Positions 11,390 through 22,187 are shown, counted from the first letter of the stretch. The stretch: 53,786 nt of DNA from Chara braunii (GCA_003427395.1 BFEA01000312.1:1719198-1772983), one strand, 5' to 3'. The notes: generated by a model not told the origin, from the letters alone. Numbers and translations are program-made.

Positions 11390-11502
11390 TATTATTGGTG
11401 CAATGCTACTCTCTGGACACAGTGAGACTATTTGGCTTTCGATGTGAAGGTGTGATCTGGATTTGTCATCTCGCTACTGCTTATTTTCCTTGTATTTTTC
11501 TG

Positions 11503-11545
<43 letters not shown>

Positions 11546-11920
11546 GATGCGTGATGGTCAGGGGTACACATGGCATCTGTGTGGTGGGGATCGAGGTTGT
11601 AAGTGTAGCACGAGACATACCTGGAGCTGGAAGCATGCGACATTGGTCGCCATATGCTCGTACTTAAGGAATGTTGTTGACGTTATCCTTCGGCTTCGTA
11701 GTATAGGCTAGATAGGATCTGCCACATGTAGTCTGGGCGCCGAGCGCCAGATAGGATATCAACTCTGGTTCTTCACTGATGATGATGAGACTATTTCAGC
11801 ATTGTCAATTATGAGCTCTTGGTGTGTTTTTATTTGGTGATTCTCGTAATGCAATGATGTTTTCTGGACACCATGATATGATCTGACTTTCAACGTGATT
11901 GTGCAATCTGCATATTGTCA

Positions 11921-11961
<41 letters not shown>

Positions 11962-11990
11962 GTATTATTGTTATTATTATTTTTACTGAT
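11390..11990. repeat. Two diverged ~150-bp units, each ending in (TTA)n
   Basis: About 11390-11545 and 11815-11986 align loosely: both contain TGCAATG then TCTGGACAC, a CTTTC(G/A)A(T/C)GTGA stretch and TTGTCAT, followed by a TTA trinucleotide run. They look like two copies of a short retroposon with a microsatellite tail. A second pair member suggests duplication or independent insertion. Confidence 0.65.
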
Positions 11991-12094
11991 AATTACTGAT
12001 AATTGTCCGTTTCTGAAAGGGGCCGTAACATAAGGAAGTGGGGGGGGGGGGGGGACTGTTACAAGAGAGAGAATGAGAAAGAATGAGACAGAAG

Positions 12095-12530
12095 GGGGAG
12101 GAAGAAAGGAAAAAGAGACAACATCAGACAAACGAACAGGCATCAACAGATAGACAAACAGACGTTATCAGAGACAACAAACAAATACAGACAGATTGGC
12201 AGACAATGACATATAGACTGACAGACAAACCGACACACACAGTCGGAAAGCATAGTCGGACACACACACGTATACACAGGCACACAATCTGAAAGTACAG
12301 ACAGATACAAAGTCGAAAAACACAGTCATACACGTAAGTCAGACGCTCAGACAGACGAGACACAGACAAATACAAACAGACAGACACAGGGCAACCATAC
12401 ATACATACGGATATGAACAGGCTGCGGCAGATAGACAGACAGACCTACTGCCTGAGACGAACGAACAAAAGAAAAGAAAGACTCGGACATACAAGCACAC
12501 AGAGAGACAGACAGACACACAAACACGCAC
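12095..12530. repeat. CAGACA-rich degenerate simple repeat
   Basis: A purine/CA-rich tract dominated by ACAGACAGA and ACACAC words. Both strands give long but low-complexity frames, so no gene is called. Confidence 0.85.
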
Positions 12531-12639
12531 AACTTTAACTATGGTTATGACAACTATGTTCGCTGCTAACCTATCGCTATGGCCAAGCTTCTTTCTCGCC
12601 CACTTCTGCTCCGGGCTCACTGCAGACCACCCCGCACAA

Positions 12640-12790
12640 GTCACCGTAGCAGCGCTTCCGCATGGCTTTCGCAGGCTATGTTGCACGCTGGCCGCGGCCG
12701 GTTTCAGCCTAGGCCGGGACCTCCCCGGCCGTGGCCGGCCCGACCGAGTTTTTTCGGCCTCGTTGTCGGCCGATCTGGGGGACGGTTTTC
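12640..12790. other. GGCCG-rich segment resembling 6395-6490
   Basis: This segment shares 'ctatgttgcacgc' followed by GGCCGCGGCCG and CCTAGGCCG words with 6400-6490, in the same orientation. The two lie on either side of the hAT island. They may be copies of one short repeat or relics of element ends; direct orientation argues against simple terminal inverted repeats. Confidence 0.5.
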
Positions 12791-13640
12791 GAAGCGGGGA
12801 ACGGGTTTGTGGTGGGGGGGTGGTGGGGCACCCCCTCAAAGTGACAGGCCGTAAAAAAAAACAAAACGGGGGGGTCCTGCACAAGACCCTGGAAGGGTGG
12901 GCCGCAAAAAATCCAGCGTCCCCCGTGTGCAGGTTCGTCGATGCGGGGACGCAGGGAGGAAGGTCTGAAACAGTGGAAAAATATAAAAAAAAATATTTGA
13001 CAAGATGCGAGCAGTGCGGGGGCGGCCCAACGTGGGTTGGATGAGGGCCTGGTTAGGGCGGGCCGTGCGGCCAGGCCGGGTCAAAGCTAGACGGGGCTGT
13101 AGATGGAAGACCCCAAGCGGATCAGGGGCTCACGCATTGAAAGGTAGGCGTCGGTTTCATTCATGAGGGCGATGACAGCTCGTGGCATATTTTAAAACAA
13201 CACATTCATGGCAATCATAAGTCAGACATTGTTCGGCATACCAATGTCAAAACACATTGAAAATCAATCACAGTGCGGCGAACCACAAGTTTTAAACAAT
13301 GATAGCAGGCAAGTGTGTCATAGTGTGTGTTCACTCATGAGACTAATGGACATTCATTAGCACATCATTTATGTAAGAACACATTCATCAGCACATCATC
13401 CCTATGTCGCATCTGAAATTAACAGCAGATTCACAATGGAGGCATCCATGACATGCAGGTGCGTGGCATCGGAGAAGCACATAATTTGCAACAATCACGA
13501 CAGCAGAGCAGAAAACAATCACCAAACAACAGCGACTCAGATGCAAGACCAATGTTGGCGGAGGAACAAGAACAAGAGCAAATATATGACAAAGCATTTC
13601 AATGGAAATGCGTATGTACAAGGCTGAAGCCAAAAACTGG
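12790..13640. other. Non-coding stretch, nothing recognised
   Basis: Only short frames without family resemblance. The first 250 bp are G-rich with A runs; the rest is AT-rich and unremarkable. Confidence 0.5.
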
Positions 13641-13793
13641 ACCCGTAGTCTCTACTGTACAACTGAGTAGCAAAAAAAAACTGCACCCATCGTCTCTGCT
13701 ACACAACAGAGTAGCAAAAAAAAACTGGACCCGTCGACAGGCGTCGTCTCTACTATACAACCGAGTAGCAAAAAAAAAAAAAAAAAACCCCTA
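13640..13793. repeat. Three short units, each a small hairpin plus poly-A
   Basis: Three units read approximately CTGSACCC, GTCTCTRCTRTACAACNGAGTAGC and an A run. CTACT/AGTAG or CTCTG/CAGAG pair around the loop in each unit, so pairing is kept although bases change. The poly-A ends give a retroposon-like look. Confidence 0.65.
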
Positions 13794-13865
13794 ATATCCA
13801 CATACTGTCGAGTCTGTCGTCGTCTCCATGTAACCACATCGACATAAATATGCAACAACCCTGCC

Positions 13866-13881
13866 GGCAGCCTCTCTCTCA

Positions 13882-13912
<31 letters not shown>

Positions 13913-14200
13913 TCTCTCTATCTATCTTTCTCTCTCTCTATCTAACACACACACACACACACATACACACACATGTAGTAGGGAGTACTCCTACGTCGCC
14001 AGCGGAAGATTTGATCGTCTTTGCCCATCCTTTCGATGGAATTTGCACGAAGCCAGCCGCGTCCCCGACGACTTACCCGTTGCGCGGTAAGTTGCTCAAC
14101 GAGCTGATCGAAGTATCTTTCTCCCTCTCATCTCTTCCTGTCTCTCTTTCTTTCTCTCTCTTTCACTCTCTCACTCTCTCACACACGCACACACACACGG
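13866..14200. repeat. CT and CA microsatellites
   Basis: (CT)n/(CTAT)n at 13870-13943, (CA)n at 13945-13972 and another CT-to-CA tract at 14120-14200. A (TTTA)n tract follows at 14250-14280. Confidence 0.9.
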
Positions 14201-14333
14201 GGTAGTAGTGAATCTTTCCACTTTCTAGTGATAGATTCGTTCAATTTTATTCTATTTATTTATTTATTTATTTATTATATATATATTTTTTCTATTGATG
14301 GGAGTATCATGAGGTAAGTCGTGTCATTGAAGA

Positions 14334-15099
14334 CTAACCTATTCTCTCATCTTCGTCGCCGTTATCCGAGTCGTCGTCGTCGTCACTTTCGTCGTTGGAT
14401 GCCGCAATCGCATAGTCAAGTAAGTGCTCTTTTTCTCTTTCTCCTCCTACTCTTCCTCCTCCTCTTCTTCTTCTTCTTCTCGCTTCGTTGTACTTCGACC
14501 TCCGCGCACTTTTTCTTCCCGCTTGCACTTTGCGCCACTTCCTCCTCTCTCTATCTCTCATTCTCCTCCTTCTCCTCCTTCTCCTCCTTCTTCTACTTCT
14601 TCTTCACTGCTTCTACTCCCACACGCTATCTCCGCAGCCTTGCGCGCCTCGTCTCTCTCTTCTCCCTCCGCGCTACTCTTCTTCTCCTTCTCGCGCCCTT
14701 CTTCCTTTCCTCTCTCCCTCTCCTTCTCCCCCTTCTCCCCTTCCTCCTCCTCCTTCTTCTTCTTCCTTTCTACTTCTTCTTCGTCCTCTTCTTCTTCTTT
14801 CTCACTGCTTCGACTTCTTCTTTCAATTTTTTTTCCCGCGCGTTTTCCTTCTCTGCGCAACCATCTTCGCGCGCGCCTCCTTCTCGGCTGCTAGTGCCCG
14901 CTCTTGCTTTCCGCGCGTGCTCCTCATTGCTTTCGGACGCGCTCTTTTCCTCCTCGCCGCGCGCCCTTCCCTTCTCCGCTCCCTTCTCGAAGACGTGGTC
15001 TGGATCACGCGAGCCCGACTTGAAGCCCTGTGGCACTGACCTCGATAGGAACGAACCTGCCCGTATTTCGGGTGCAAGTTCATCTACCGTGCGAATCAC
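14334..15099 (-). other. Charge-rich minus-strand frames, doubtful coding
   Basis: Three minus-strand frames overlap here: 15099-14770 (beginning MIRTVDELAPEIRAGSFLSR, then Lys/Glu/Ala-rich), 14860-14558 (Glu/Lys/Gly repeats) and 14561-14334 (Arg-rich, then LLDYAIAASNDESDDDDDS). The plus strand is a CTT/CCT-rich tract, so much of the charge bias is compositional. The 15099 start and the 14334 end have less biased sequence and could be pieces of a broken gene for a charged coiled-coil protein. No family recognised. Confidence 0.25.
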
Positions 15100-15107
15100 G
15101 AGATTAG

Positions 15108-15235
15108 GGGAGGAAAAGAAAAGAGTAAAGCCAAAAAAAAACGAACAATGATAATAATAATAAAAAAGAAGAATCTAACTATAACTAACAAAAAAAATAA
15201 AAATAATAAAAAGAAAAGAAAAGAAAAGAATCCAA
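15108..15235. repeat. A-rich tract
   Basis: AATAAT, AAAAGAAAAG and similar words. No gene. Confidence 0.85.
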
Positions 15236-15317
15236 CCATTAACTACCCGTACACGCCAAGTGTCGGGTCTACCATATTTCGGCCTCAACTAACTTGGACC
15301 AACTAACCTTACTAACT

Positions 15318-15365
15318 CCGATATCAAGGTCGCGGGTTCGAATCCCGCCCGTCTGAGGGCGGGTG
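15318..15365 (+). other. tRNA T-arm / Pol III B-box-like site
   Basis: GCGGGTTCGAATCCCGC forms a perfect 5-bp T stem with a canonical loop, and GTTCGAATC (15336-15344) fits the Pol III B box. I could not find a matching 5' acceptor strand or A box at the right distance, so this is not called a tRNA. It may be the B-box part of a tRNA-derived SINE. Confidence 0.45.
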
Positions 15366-15404
15366 GAAAAGGCAGGCCCCGCCTACCCACAACTAGCAAA
15401 AGAG

Positions 15405-15500
15405 CTAGATCCAAGGCAGGTTGGACTCGATCGCAGGATCCTCTGCATATCAGTCTGTGCCTATACCTACTGGGCTAGCTCTTACCACGATATGGCAAGG
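15405..15500 (-). other. Second Pol III B-box-like site, opposite strand
   Basis: On the minus strand GATCGAGTC (15432-15424) fits the B-box consensus, about 60 nt downstream of a GTGGTAAGAGC sequence that weakly resembles a tRNA D-arm. It faces the plus-strand B box 90 bp away. A decayed tRNA-derived SINE is possible. Confidence 0.3.
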
Positions 15501-16384
15501 AGTCGCCTTCCTATACGTAGATGTAGTTGGCCCGACTTTCTTAGTCTGCGTGTGTGTGCACGCTTGCGAATCAGCGTGTCTGTCTGTATGCTTGTCGTCT
15601 TGAGTACGTGTGCGACCCACAAGGACACTTGATTGAGTAGACGGCTGGAAGGACCGATACTTACCCGCGGCCGTGACATTAAGGGTTACCGCGGGGAAAA
15701 CACTCAGGTTGCGGGGAAAGAGGCCTGCCACACGTAAGATCAGCGAAAAACTTTCAGTAGCAGGTAAACCGGTACCACATTTAGTAGGGGCAGATGTGCC
15801 CGGTACTCGAGGCCGAGCAGAAGAAGACAAAGGTTGACATTTTTAGAGGCCTAGTGTCTGTCGTCGCCGCCTGATGTGGTGGCAGCATGTTTCTATCGGT
15901 CGCCCCGACATCGTGGTCAGAGCTTACATTATTCTTTCAGTCCGTTTTGAGTTTACGGCGGTTCGACCCACAGGTTGTCCCATACGGGTCGGTCTGGCGT
16001 CTCTGGACTCGATCTAATGCGTTCTTACTGCCTGATCCTCTGACTGAGTTAGATCGTGGTCGACTCTTCGCACGCGACCTTCTTTTGTTCTATGCCAACC
16101 CTCCGGCCCTGGCGGCTGGAGACTTCTAATTTTTCACTAACCCTCACCTGTTACTATATACGTCATATCACTGTGCACGGTCGCCTAGAAATCTCGGCCT
16201 CAATGGTCGAGAAGTTTGCTTCACAACACCAAGCCAATGAAATTCTCACTTTTTACCCCAGACTGTCTCCGACACGGGACCGGCGTTGATACTGTATCAT
16301 ATGCAAAATCATGAGCAAATACCCTTGTAAGGGTGTTTGCTCCGACAACCCCACGAGTGACCTTAAAGCTACCATCTAACGCGA
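15500..16384. other. Non-coding stretch, nothing recognised
   Basis: No gene, and no match to the region before copy B. Homology between the two element copies begins only at about 16385. Confidence 0.5.
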
Positions 16385-18310
16385 GAGCGGAGCTACATCC
16401 CCCAATGTAAAGCCCTCTCGTAAACGGCCCATCCCCATCCATCTCATAGCACTAGGTGGGGGTGCTCCTGTGACGAACGACCCGGGCCCTGAGCATGAGC
16501 GTGGGCGGGTCGAGCCAAATGAGACCCAAATGGGTCCACTCATGCTCGAAAGTCTATTAGGGTACGACCCTACAAAAAATGGTGGAGGTGCCGGGTATGG
16601 GGTTAAATTGATCCTTACGATTCCGGAGGGGGCGCCTGACGCATGACCGAGTACATAACTGAAGAGAAGGAAATTTGGATTTGTGCATGTTTTTTTCCCT
16701 TGAGAGAAATCAGACTTGAGAGTGGCTGGGTGCATAGCAAGGCCAGGCCTGGAGGAATAACATGCGTATTGCACACTTGGTTAGCCGCCTCCTTGGAACG
16801 TGACTCTAGTCCTCCTTCTTTCGGGCTGATGTTCGTTAGTCCGGGGAAGCTTTGGGCAAGCCGCAGATCAACCCTTCCTCTTCGTGTGAAAGAAGGGCTC
16901 CGGTTACCTGGCAGGCGGTTGGTGCTCGGCCTAGGCCGGGTTCCAATGAAAATCCCGTGGTGGAGTGATCCGACCGACACGGGTGCCTTCTTCCTTCTTC
17001 TTCTGAGTCTAGCGGGCTCATGCACTACACACTTGAAATGCTTGAAGGAACCAACATGAACACAATGGTCATCGATAAAGAACAATCCTGCCCTATAAAC
17101 GGACAGATAAAGAAAGATAAGAGAATGAAGGGAGTTGCTAGACTCCTGGGAAAACTAGCTCACCCTTGAAGATGCTCACGAAAAGGAACCAACCACTGTG
17201 TATGGAGGTAAGGGGAATGACACACACAGTCCTGAGAGAAAAGTTGTGAGACATGGGTAGGAAGCGTTCGGTGCACTGAGGGAAAGACACTTGTTCTATA
17301 TGTGTCCCACTTGGGACTTGTGATTGCATGAAAGAGGAATTGAGCGTCCTGCCATTTCAGAAGGAAGGGGTGGATCTGCACCGACTGGTGTGGGTTGCGA
17401 AACGTCGTTTTCTTCGGGAGGCCGCCGGTTTTCACGTGCAAAGGTCATGCCACCGAGCTGTCGGACGGGATTTTGTCATGCCGGTTGATTAGTATCATCC
17501 TCGTCCGGTGTGGGGGGTCCGAGCCTGGCTCGGCGCCTTGCCCGGGCGGGGTGTGAAACGTCTCCTCAGGCGGGGCATTAGCCTGTTGGCTGGCGGGGGA
17601 AGACCACCTCATGTGGGGCACGGAGGGAGCTCTAGAGGCGATTAGTAGCCTCTCACGATACGGCATGGTAAAGGCTGATTCTTATCGGACCGATGGATGT
17701 GAATGACCGGACAACTGATTTTTGTCCCCACCGAGTACGCGGGGTAAATCCCGGTACCAACGGGGGTGTACAAGAGCAGCAAGACGGGATGGGGTATTCT
17801 GGGCAAGAAGGTGAGGGTGTCCCCCCACTGGAGTCTGGGTACCTCGCTCGCGACGGTTGAGCTGTGCTTGAGGTATGGGATAAAACTTTGTCGATAGTAA
17901 CAGTGGAGAGACCACTCTGGGGAAAGACCGGTGAGGAGATGACCGGTGCGTGTGTGAGAATTGCCTGATTTTTTTTTTTTGTGGCCCCCTCTGTAAAGTT
18001 GCTTAGGATTGTTGGGAAGGAACCGAACTTTCCAAGTTTATTCTCGCCCCCTATCTAAGTCCGCACGAGTGAGAGAAGATGGAGAAAAGCAAGGATAGGA
18101 GTCGGAAGGAAAGGAACCAAGCGAAGAAATGCCGATGGATGGTGACCAACTTTGGGTGCAACAGGGCGACGGTACTTGGGAAATGGGCAAAGGAAAAATT
18201 TAGGGAAACCTTGATGAGGGGTCTAAAACAATTATCATCTAGGACTACGACTGACCTAACCGAGGGCCGATTGGTGCTCTCTTTGAAAAAGCAGGACTCG
18301 ACAGCTACGG
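16385..18310 (+). other. Leader region of copy A
   Basis: About 1.9 kb of non-coding sequence aligned with 39105-41030. Shared landmarks include the GGTGGAGGTGCCGGGT region near 16580 and 39300, AGGCGGTTGGTGCT near 16912 and 39632, and GAGCTGTCGGACGGGA near 17456 and 40180. Short frames within it are not conserved between copies. It could be LTR plus 5' UTR. Confidence 0.75.
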
Positions 18311-18319
18311 AGGGACGAG

Positions 18320-19132
18320 ATGGCACGGTGGTTGTCCTCACCGGCCTACTCCGGCGGACCAGAAATGCCGGTGGACGTAAGGGGTGGGGTGTCGGTCGTG
18401 ATGCCGGAAGAAGGGACTTGGACGGACCTAGAGCCGGCATACCAAACCGTGATGCTGGTTGAAAGTGATGCCTTCCTATGGATCGAAACAATGTGGACCA
18501 AGGTTAGTTTGACGAGGTTAGCGCCAAGCCTGCTGGACTTAGAGTTTCGGGGGACCGTGGAGGCCCGGGGATGGGTCTACTTGTCTAAGGAAAATAAAAA
18601 CGCCATGATTATAGAGCTTGTCTTAGGATTACTCCCGTACAAGTTGTTCAAGGAGGCTGAGCGGGAAGTGGTGTGGGCCGCGTGCTAGCGGGTGGAAATG
18701 GTGATGGAGGCGATTGATGTACGAGTGGAACTTGGGGATAGAGGGAACGTACGAAAGTCGTTTAGGACCTTGAGGTGTGTCATGCCGCCTTTCATGGTGG
18801 AATCCGTCTTCGGAACCTGGAGCAGGCTGGTGCAGATATGTAGATCCATGGCAAGCCTGGGGCTGTACCAAGGGGCCCAGCAGGACTTCTTTTGTCTGTC
18901 TGTCAAGAAGGGGCCGTTCGAAGGGAATTGGGCAAGGGAACTAGCCACGATGCTAAACCATCTTAGTACGGATGGTCTGTTCGTCCCGAGCAACGTGCAT
19001 TGGAGGATAGTATATAGGAATGTCGCGATAGGGGAGACGTTTCTGGAAGGGGTACAGGACTTGTGGTATGAGGAGGACGAAGACGACTCGGATGAGGAAG
19101 AGGGGGTAGAGATTGAGGATTGGGATATCTAA
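18320..19132 (+). pseudogene. Module 1 of the upstream array, copy A
   Basis: An unrecognised protein of about 270 residues, broken by one in-frame TAG at 18686-18688 where copy B has CAG. ATG 18320 begins MARWLSSP. The N-terminal half runs about 92 residues to VYLSKENK. The C-terminal half contains LRCVMPPFMVESVFG, then QDFFCLSVKKGPFEGNWARE and GETFLEGV, and ends in an acidic tail. The FF..S...GPF..N...E signature recurs in the other three modules. Unlike modules 2-4 there is no TGA at the half junction; the aligned codon is Lys (18596-18598). An acceptor-like GCAG lies 25 nt before the ATG behind a pyrimidine-rich stretch. Function unknown. Confidence 0.75.
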
Positions 19133-19211
19133 AAGAAAGGGTTTGGGGCTGTATGGCATAAATGGATTGGAGTTGTGCAGGCGATCAAGGATGGCAAGGG
19201 GACTACAGCTA

Positions 19212-19945
19212 ATGGACTGCACATTTAAAGGATGGGAGCCGAGATGAGTCAAAGGGGGGGTAGAGATGTCCCTACCAGCAGATAATGAGTGGAGAGGGAC
19301 CACATGTGACTGGGTTGGACTTGAGATTGTACCGGATTATCATATATGTGGGTGGAGCGCGTCTGGAACCCTTTAAGAGAAGAGGAAGGATGGGAAGAGA
19401 ATGCGGAAGGAAGGGTGGAATCGGTCGGGATGGTCATCCTCTCCGAGCAAGGGTGACACTTATTTTGCACAATGCTCACGGCAGGACAGAGTCGGATGTG
19501 GCTTCTGGGGGATGCCGAGGCAAGGGCTCGAAAGGTAGGCGAGGGGTTTGCCAACAAAGGATGGGATGTGGTCCGTAGTAGGGTCGTGATGAGGGGATGG
19601 AAGGAGTTTAGGCCTCCCTGCCTGCGAACCAAGATTTGGGTACCCGAGTTCGTGGCGGACTGGTTTGGGGGTTTTGACCACGTCGCGGAAGTGGCCAGCA
19701 CTATGGGGCGGACACACATAAATTGCGCGTGGTTGACGGAAGAGTTTTATAAAACATCGTTGAAGTTTGGGCCCTTCCACGACGACAGAGCCTGGGAGGT
19801 CCTTATCATTTTGGACATAGACAGAAACGATCGGCTAGAAGTGGCCCCGGAGATCATGGAAGCCATAAACCTCAGAGAGGTAGCAGCAACACCTTGCTAT
19901 GTGGATGATGTGTTCAAACTATTCGAGGTAACGTTGTACGAGGGT
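19212..19945 (+). pseudogene. Module 2 of the upstream array, copy A
   Basis: Paralogue of module 1. The N-terminal half starts at ATG 19212 (MDCTFKGWEPR), has a stop and a -1 frame change near 19345 also seen in copy B, and ends with VILSEQG followed by TGA at 19454-19456. The same frame continues after the TGA with HLFCTML, GWKEFRPPC, EEFYKTSLKFGPFHDD and YVDDVFKLFEV. In copy A the frame reads on without a stop into module 3, apparently because about 200 bp of spacer present in copy B is missing. A TGTGCAG acceptor-like site ends at 19180, 31 nt before the ATG. No known family. Confidence 0.7.
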
Positions 19946-20038
19946 AGAAGTACTAAGACTAGGATTGGGGTGTCCGGCCATTGTAGGGATCGCTGCAGCG
20001 CCGCGGGACAAAGACCGAAGGCAGGTGGAGGGCGCGCA

Positions 20039-20812
20039 ATGGCACGAAGGAGGACGTTCCTTGAGGATCGCCCGCTGGGAATTGGGCCGCAAAGGGAAGC
20101 GACTGACGGCATAGAAATCAGCCTACCTACCGTAAGTGAGATCCGACACCCGGTGGTGGATTGGGTTGGGCTCGAGCTTATGGAAAACACGTTTTTTCTG
20201 GTAACCAAGGTTGAGTGGCGGGCGGATGAGAATGGCGAATGGAACCCGGACCTGCGGGGACATGTCCTCGTGGAAGGATGATTGTACTTATCGGAGGATG
20301 GATGACGCTCGTTCAGAATCCTACTAGCGCCAGGAGAAGATTCGCTAAGCATGTTCGAAGGAGCATGGCAGATAGTGTGGCAGGCGGGGCTCGAGTTCGC
20401 AGATCCAGAATTCAACGATGTCACAGCGAACCTTAGGGTGGCCATGACCGGGAGTTTCAATTTGCCTAGTGAGAACGTTCGAATGAGGCTGCCGCCCCTT
20501 TTACTAAAACGGCTAGGCGGGCTGGAGCTTGTCAGACAGGCAGTGGCCGACCTCGCCAACCTGACGCTTGAGGAAGCAATGGTCCATCGGGAATGTTATC
20601 GGGCCTTCCTAGAAATGAGCCCGTTCGACGGTGAACAGAGGTATGAGGTACTGCAAATTTTGCGCATCGTACTTACCACTAGGCCTAGAGTTCCGGCTGT
20701 TCGTGACGAAGTCCTATGGGGCGTCGTCTGAAGGGAAATAAACAGGGGGTTGAGTTATGTAGACGATCTATATCGCCTGTACGAGCTGTCGGAAGAGGAG
20801 ACGGGTCAATAA
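20039..20812 (+). pseudogene. Module 3 of the upstream array, copy A
   Basis: ATG 20039 starts MARRRTFLEDRPLG. The N-half has IEISLPT then DWVGLELMENTFFLV and runs to SEDG, followed by TGA at 20303-20305; an additional TGA is at 20279-20281. In copy B the junction codon is TGG (43198-43200). The C-half in the same frame contains MFEGAWQIVWQAG, RMRLPPLLLKRLGG and RECYRAFLEMSPFDGE, with SYVDDLYRLYELSEEE before a final TAA; a TGA at 20729 interrupts it. CTGCAG lies 40 nt before the ATG. Unknown function. Confidence 0.72.
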
Positions 20813-20957
20813 AAAGAGAAAGGAAAGAAGGTAGTAGTAAGGAGGGAAAGGAGGGCGGATTAAGGATGGGGAGTTGCCCAAGTGGTGGTCGAAGGAATGG
20901 ATGAAATAAGCAGAGTTTGCTTGTTGTTTAAACTGTGCAGGGAACCGCTAACCAACG

Positions 20958-21743
20958 ATGGCAATGAGACGAGCCTAGATGTCGCGACAACCCACACACC
21001 CTCGACCGCCCACGGCAAGCGGAGACGGATGAGAGGTGTCACTTCCAGCAAGCTACTTGGTTCGAGGGATTGACACAGAATGGAGGGTTGTGACCTTGGG
21101 AAAGGACCAGGCGTACATGATGGTGGCATGTTTGTGGAGCGGTATGAGGTTTAATAGGGGGCCGGGGGACAATCTATATGTTGATTTGAGGGTGATAGGG
21201 ACCGTATACCTACCAGAGATTGGGTGACACATGCTAGGAATTGAGATGGCACTAGGACATGGGTTGCTGCCAATATTCCGAAGGGCTGCCAGGATAGTAA
21301 GCCGGATAGGTCAGGAAATTTAGGGGAGAAGGAATGTAGGACTGAGAACTCAGGTGGAGGTAGGAGGATGGCGAGAGTTTAGGGCCCCGATGACAGGATT
21401 GCGGTGCCGAGTACCCCGTTTTATGGTAAACCTGGTTTTCGGCAGTCTCTCGAGGGCAAGAGACTTGGTGGACTCGACCTTAGTCTGGATCCATCACTTC
21501 CAGCCACAGACGACGGGAATGTTTTACGATCTGTCGGTTAGGCGTGGACCATTTTGGGGAAATCAGGCCCGTGAATTACTCGAACTCATCGAAATCCTGA
21601 TATTCGGGTTACCACGCTTGGCGTTTGAGGAGTATGAACCAATAATCATCAGAGAGATAGAAATGGGAGAAAACTACCTTGCGGGGGTGGCCAACCTGTT
21701 CGAAGAGCGTGGCGAACAGGACAGGCATGAGGGACCGGCATGA
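20958..21743 (+). pseudogene. Module 4 of the upstream array, copy A
   Basis: A single frame from ATG 20958 to TGA 21743 with stops at 20976, 21033, 21225-21227 and about 21321. The N-half includes EWRVVTLGKDQAYMMVACLW and ends TVYLPEIG then TGA, the same place as in copy B. The C-half contains GWREFRAPMTGLRCRVPRFM and MFYDLSVRRGPFWGNQARE, then GENYLAGVANLFEE. ACTGTGCAG ends 17 nt before the ATG and is conserved in copy B (ACTATGCAG). The reading frame is kept for about 260 codons despite the stops. Confidence 0.75.
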
Positions 21744-22187
21744 GAAAAATACCGGGAAAAGTCGGTGAAAGTAAAAGCTGGAAATTGAAATGAGGGATTA
21801 ACCATCTCCGGAAGGTAGTGAGCGGAGTCCTATCCTACCTGAGAACACGGCAGGAAGGGACTAGGAAGGCCACCACCGCTAAGGACGCTGAGGGTATCCG
21901 GGAGTCGGGAAGGCAAAAAGGGTCATCCTCGAGAAGAGAGCCGCCAAACCTGGATACCGCCCTAAGACCGAGACATGGCAGTGACAAAACGCCGGACCTC
22001 GGCAGCGAGCCTTCCAGCAGAGGAAAGGTAAGATGCGCCCTGCTCAGTAAGGAAATGTCAGAAAAACCGTCACGGTTGATATGAGACGGGAAAATATGAA
22101 AATAGCGAAGATAACGATCTTAGGACCTGGGAACTAGGGAAGCTGTGAACGACCGGCCGTTTTGCAAAAAATATTTTTCATGTGCAG
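21744..22187 (+). other. Spacer between module 4 and gag, copy A
   Basis: About 440 bp, comparable to 44618-45065 in copy B. A 88-codon frame at 21818 is not conserved in copy B, so it is not called. It ends with CATGTGCAG (to 22187), acceptor-like and 12 nt before the gag ATG. Confidence 0.5.

Noticed and set aside
6412-12780. Full hAT element bounded by the two GGCCG-rich segments
   Set aside because: The segments are in direct orientation, and no terminal inverted repeats or target-site duplication could be identified.
11805-12884. Minus-strand frames with poly-Asn or Cys/Val/Leu-rich sequence
   Set aside because: They follow (TTA)n and the CAGACA-rich tract and are simple-repeat translations.
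14321-15151. 276-codon plus-strand frame rich in Leu, Phe and Ser
   Set aside because: Produced by a CTT/CCT-rich tract. Overlapping frames on both strands are equally open and equally biased.
15318-15365. Functional tRNA gene
   Set aside because: The T-arm is perfect, but the acceptor strand, D-arm and A box are not found at the right distance.
18079-18462. 127-codon frame before module 1 of copy A
   Set aside because: The aligned region of copy B does not keep this frame, and most of it overlaps module 1 in another phase.
19895-20800. YVDD motifs in modules 2 and 3 as reverse transcriptase active sites
   Set aside because: None of the other RT motifs surround them, and the aligned positions in modules 1 and 4 are not YxDD. 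The real RT YIDD lies in pol at 26218 and 49092.
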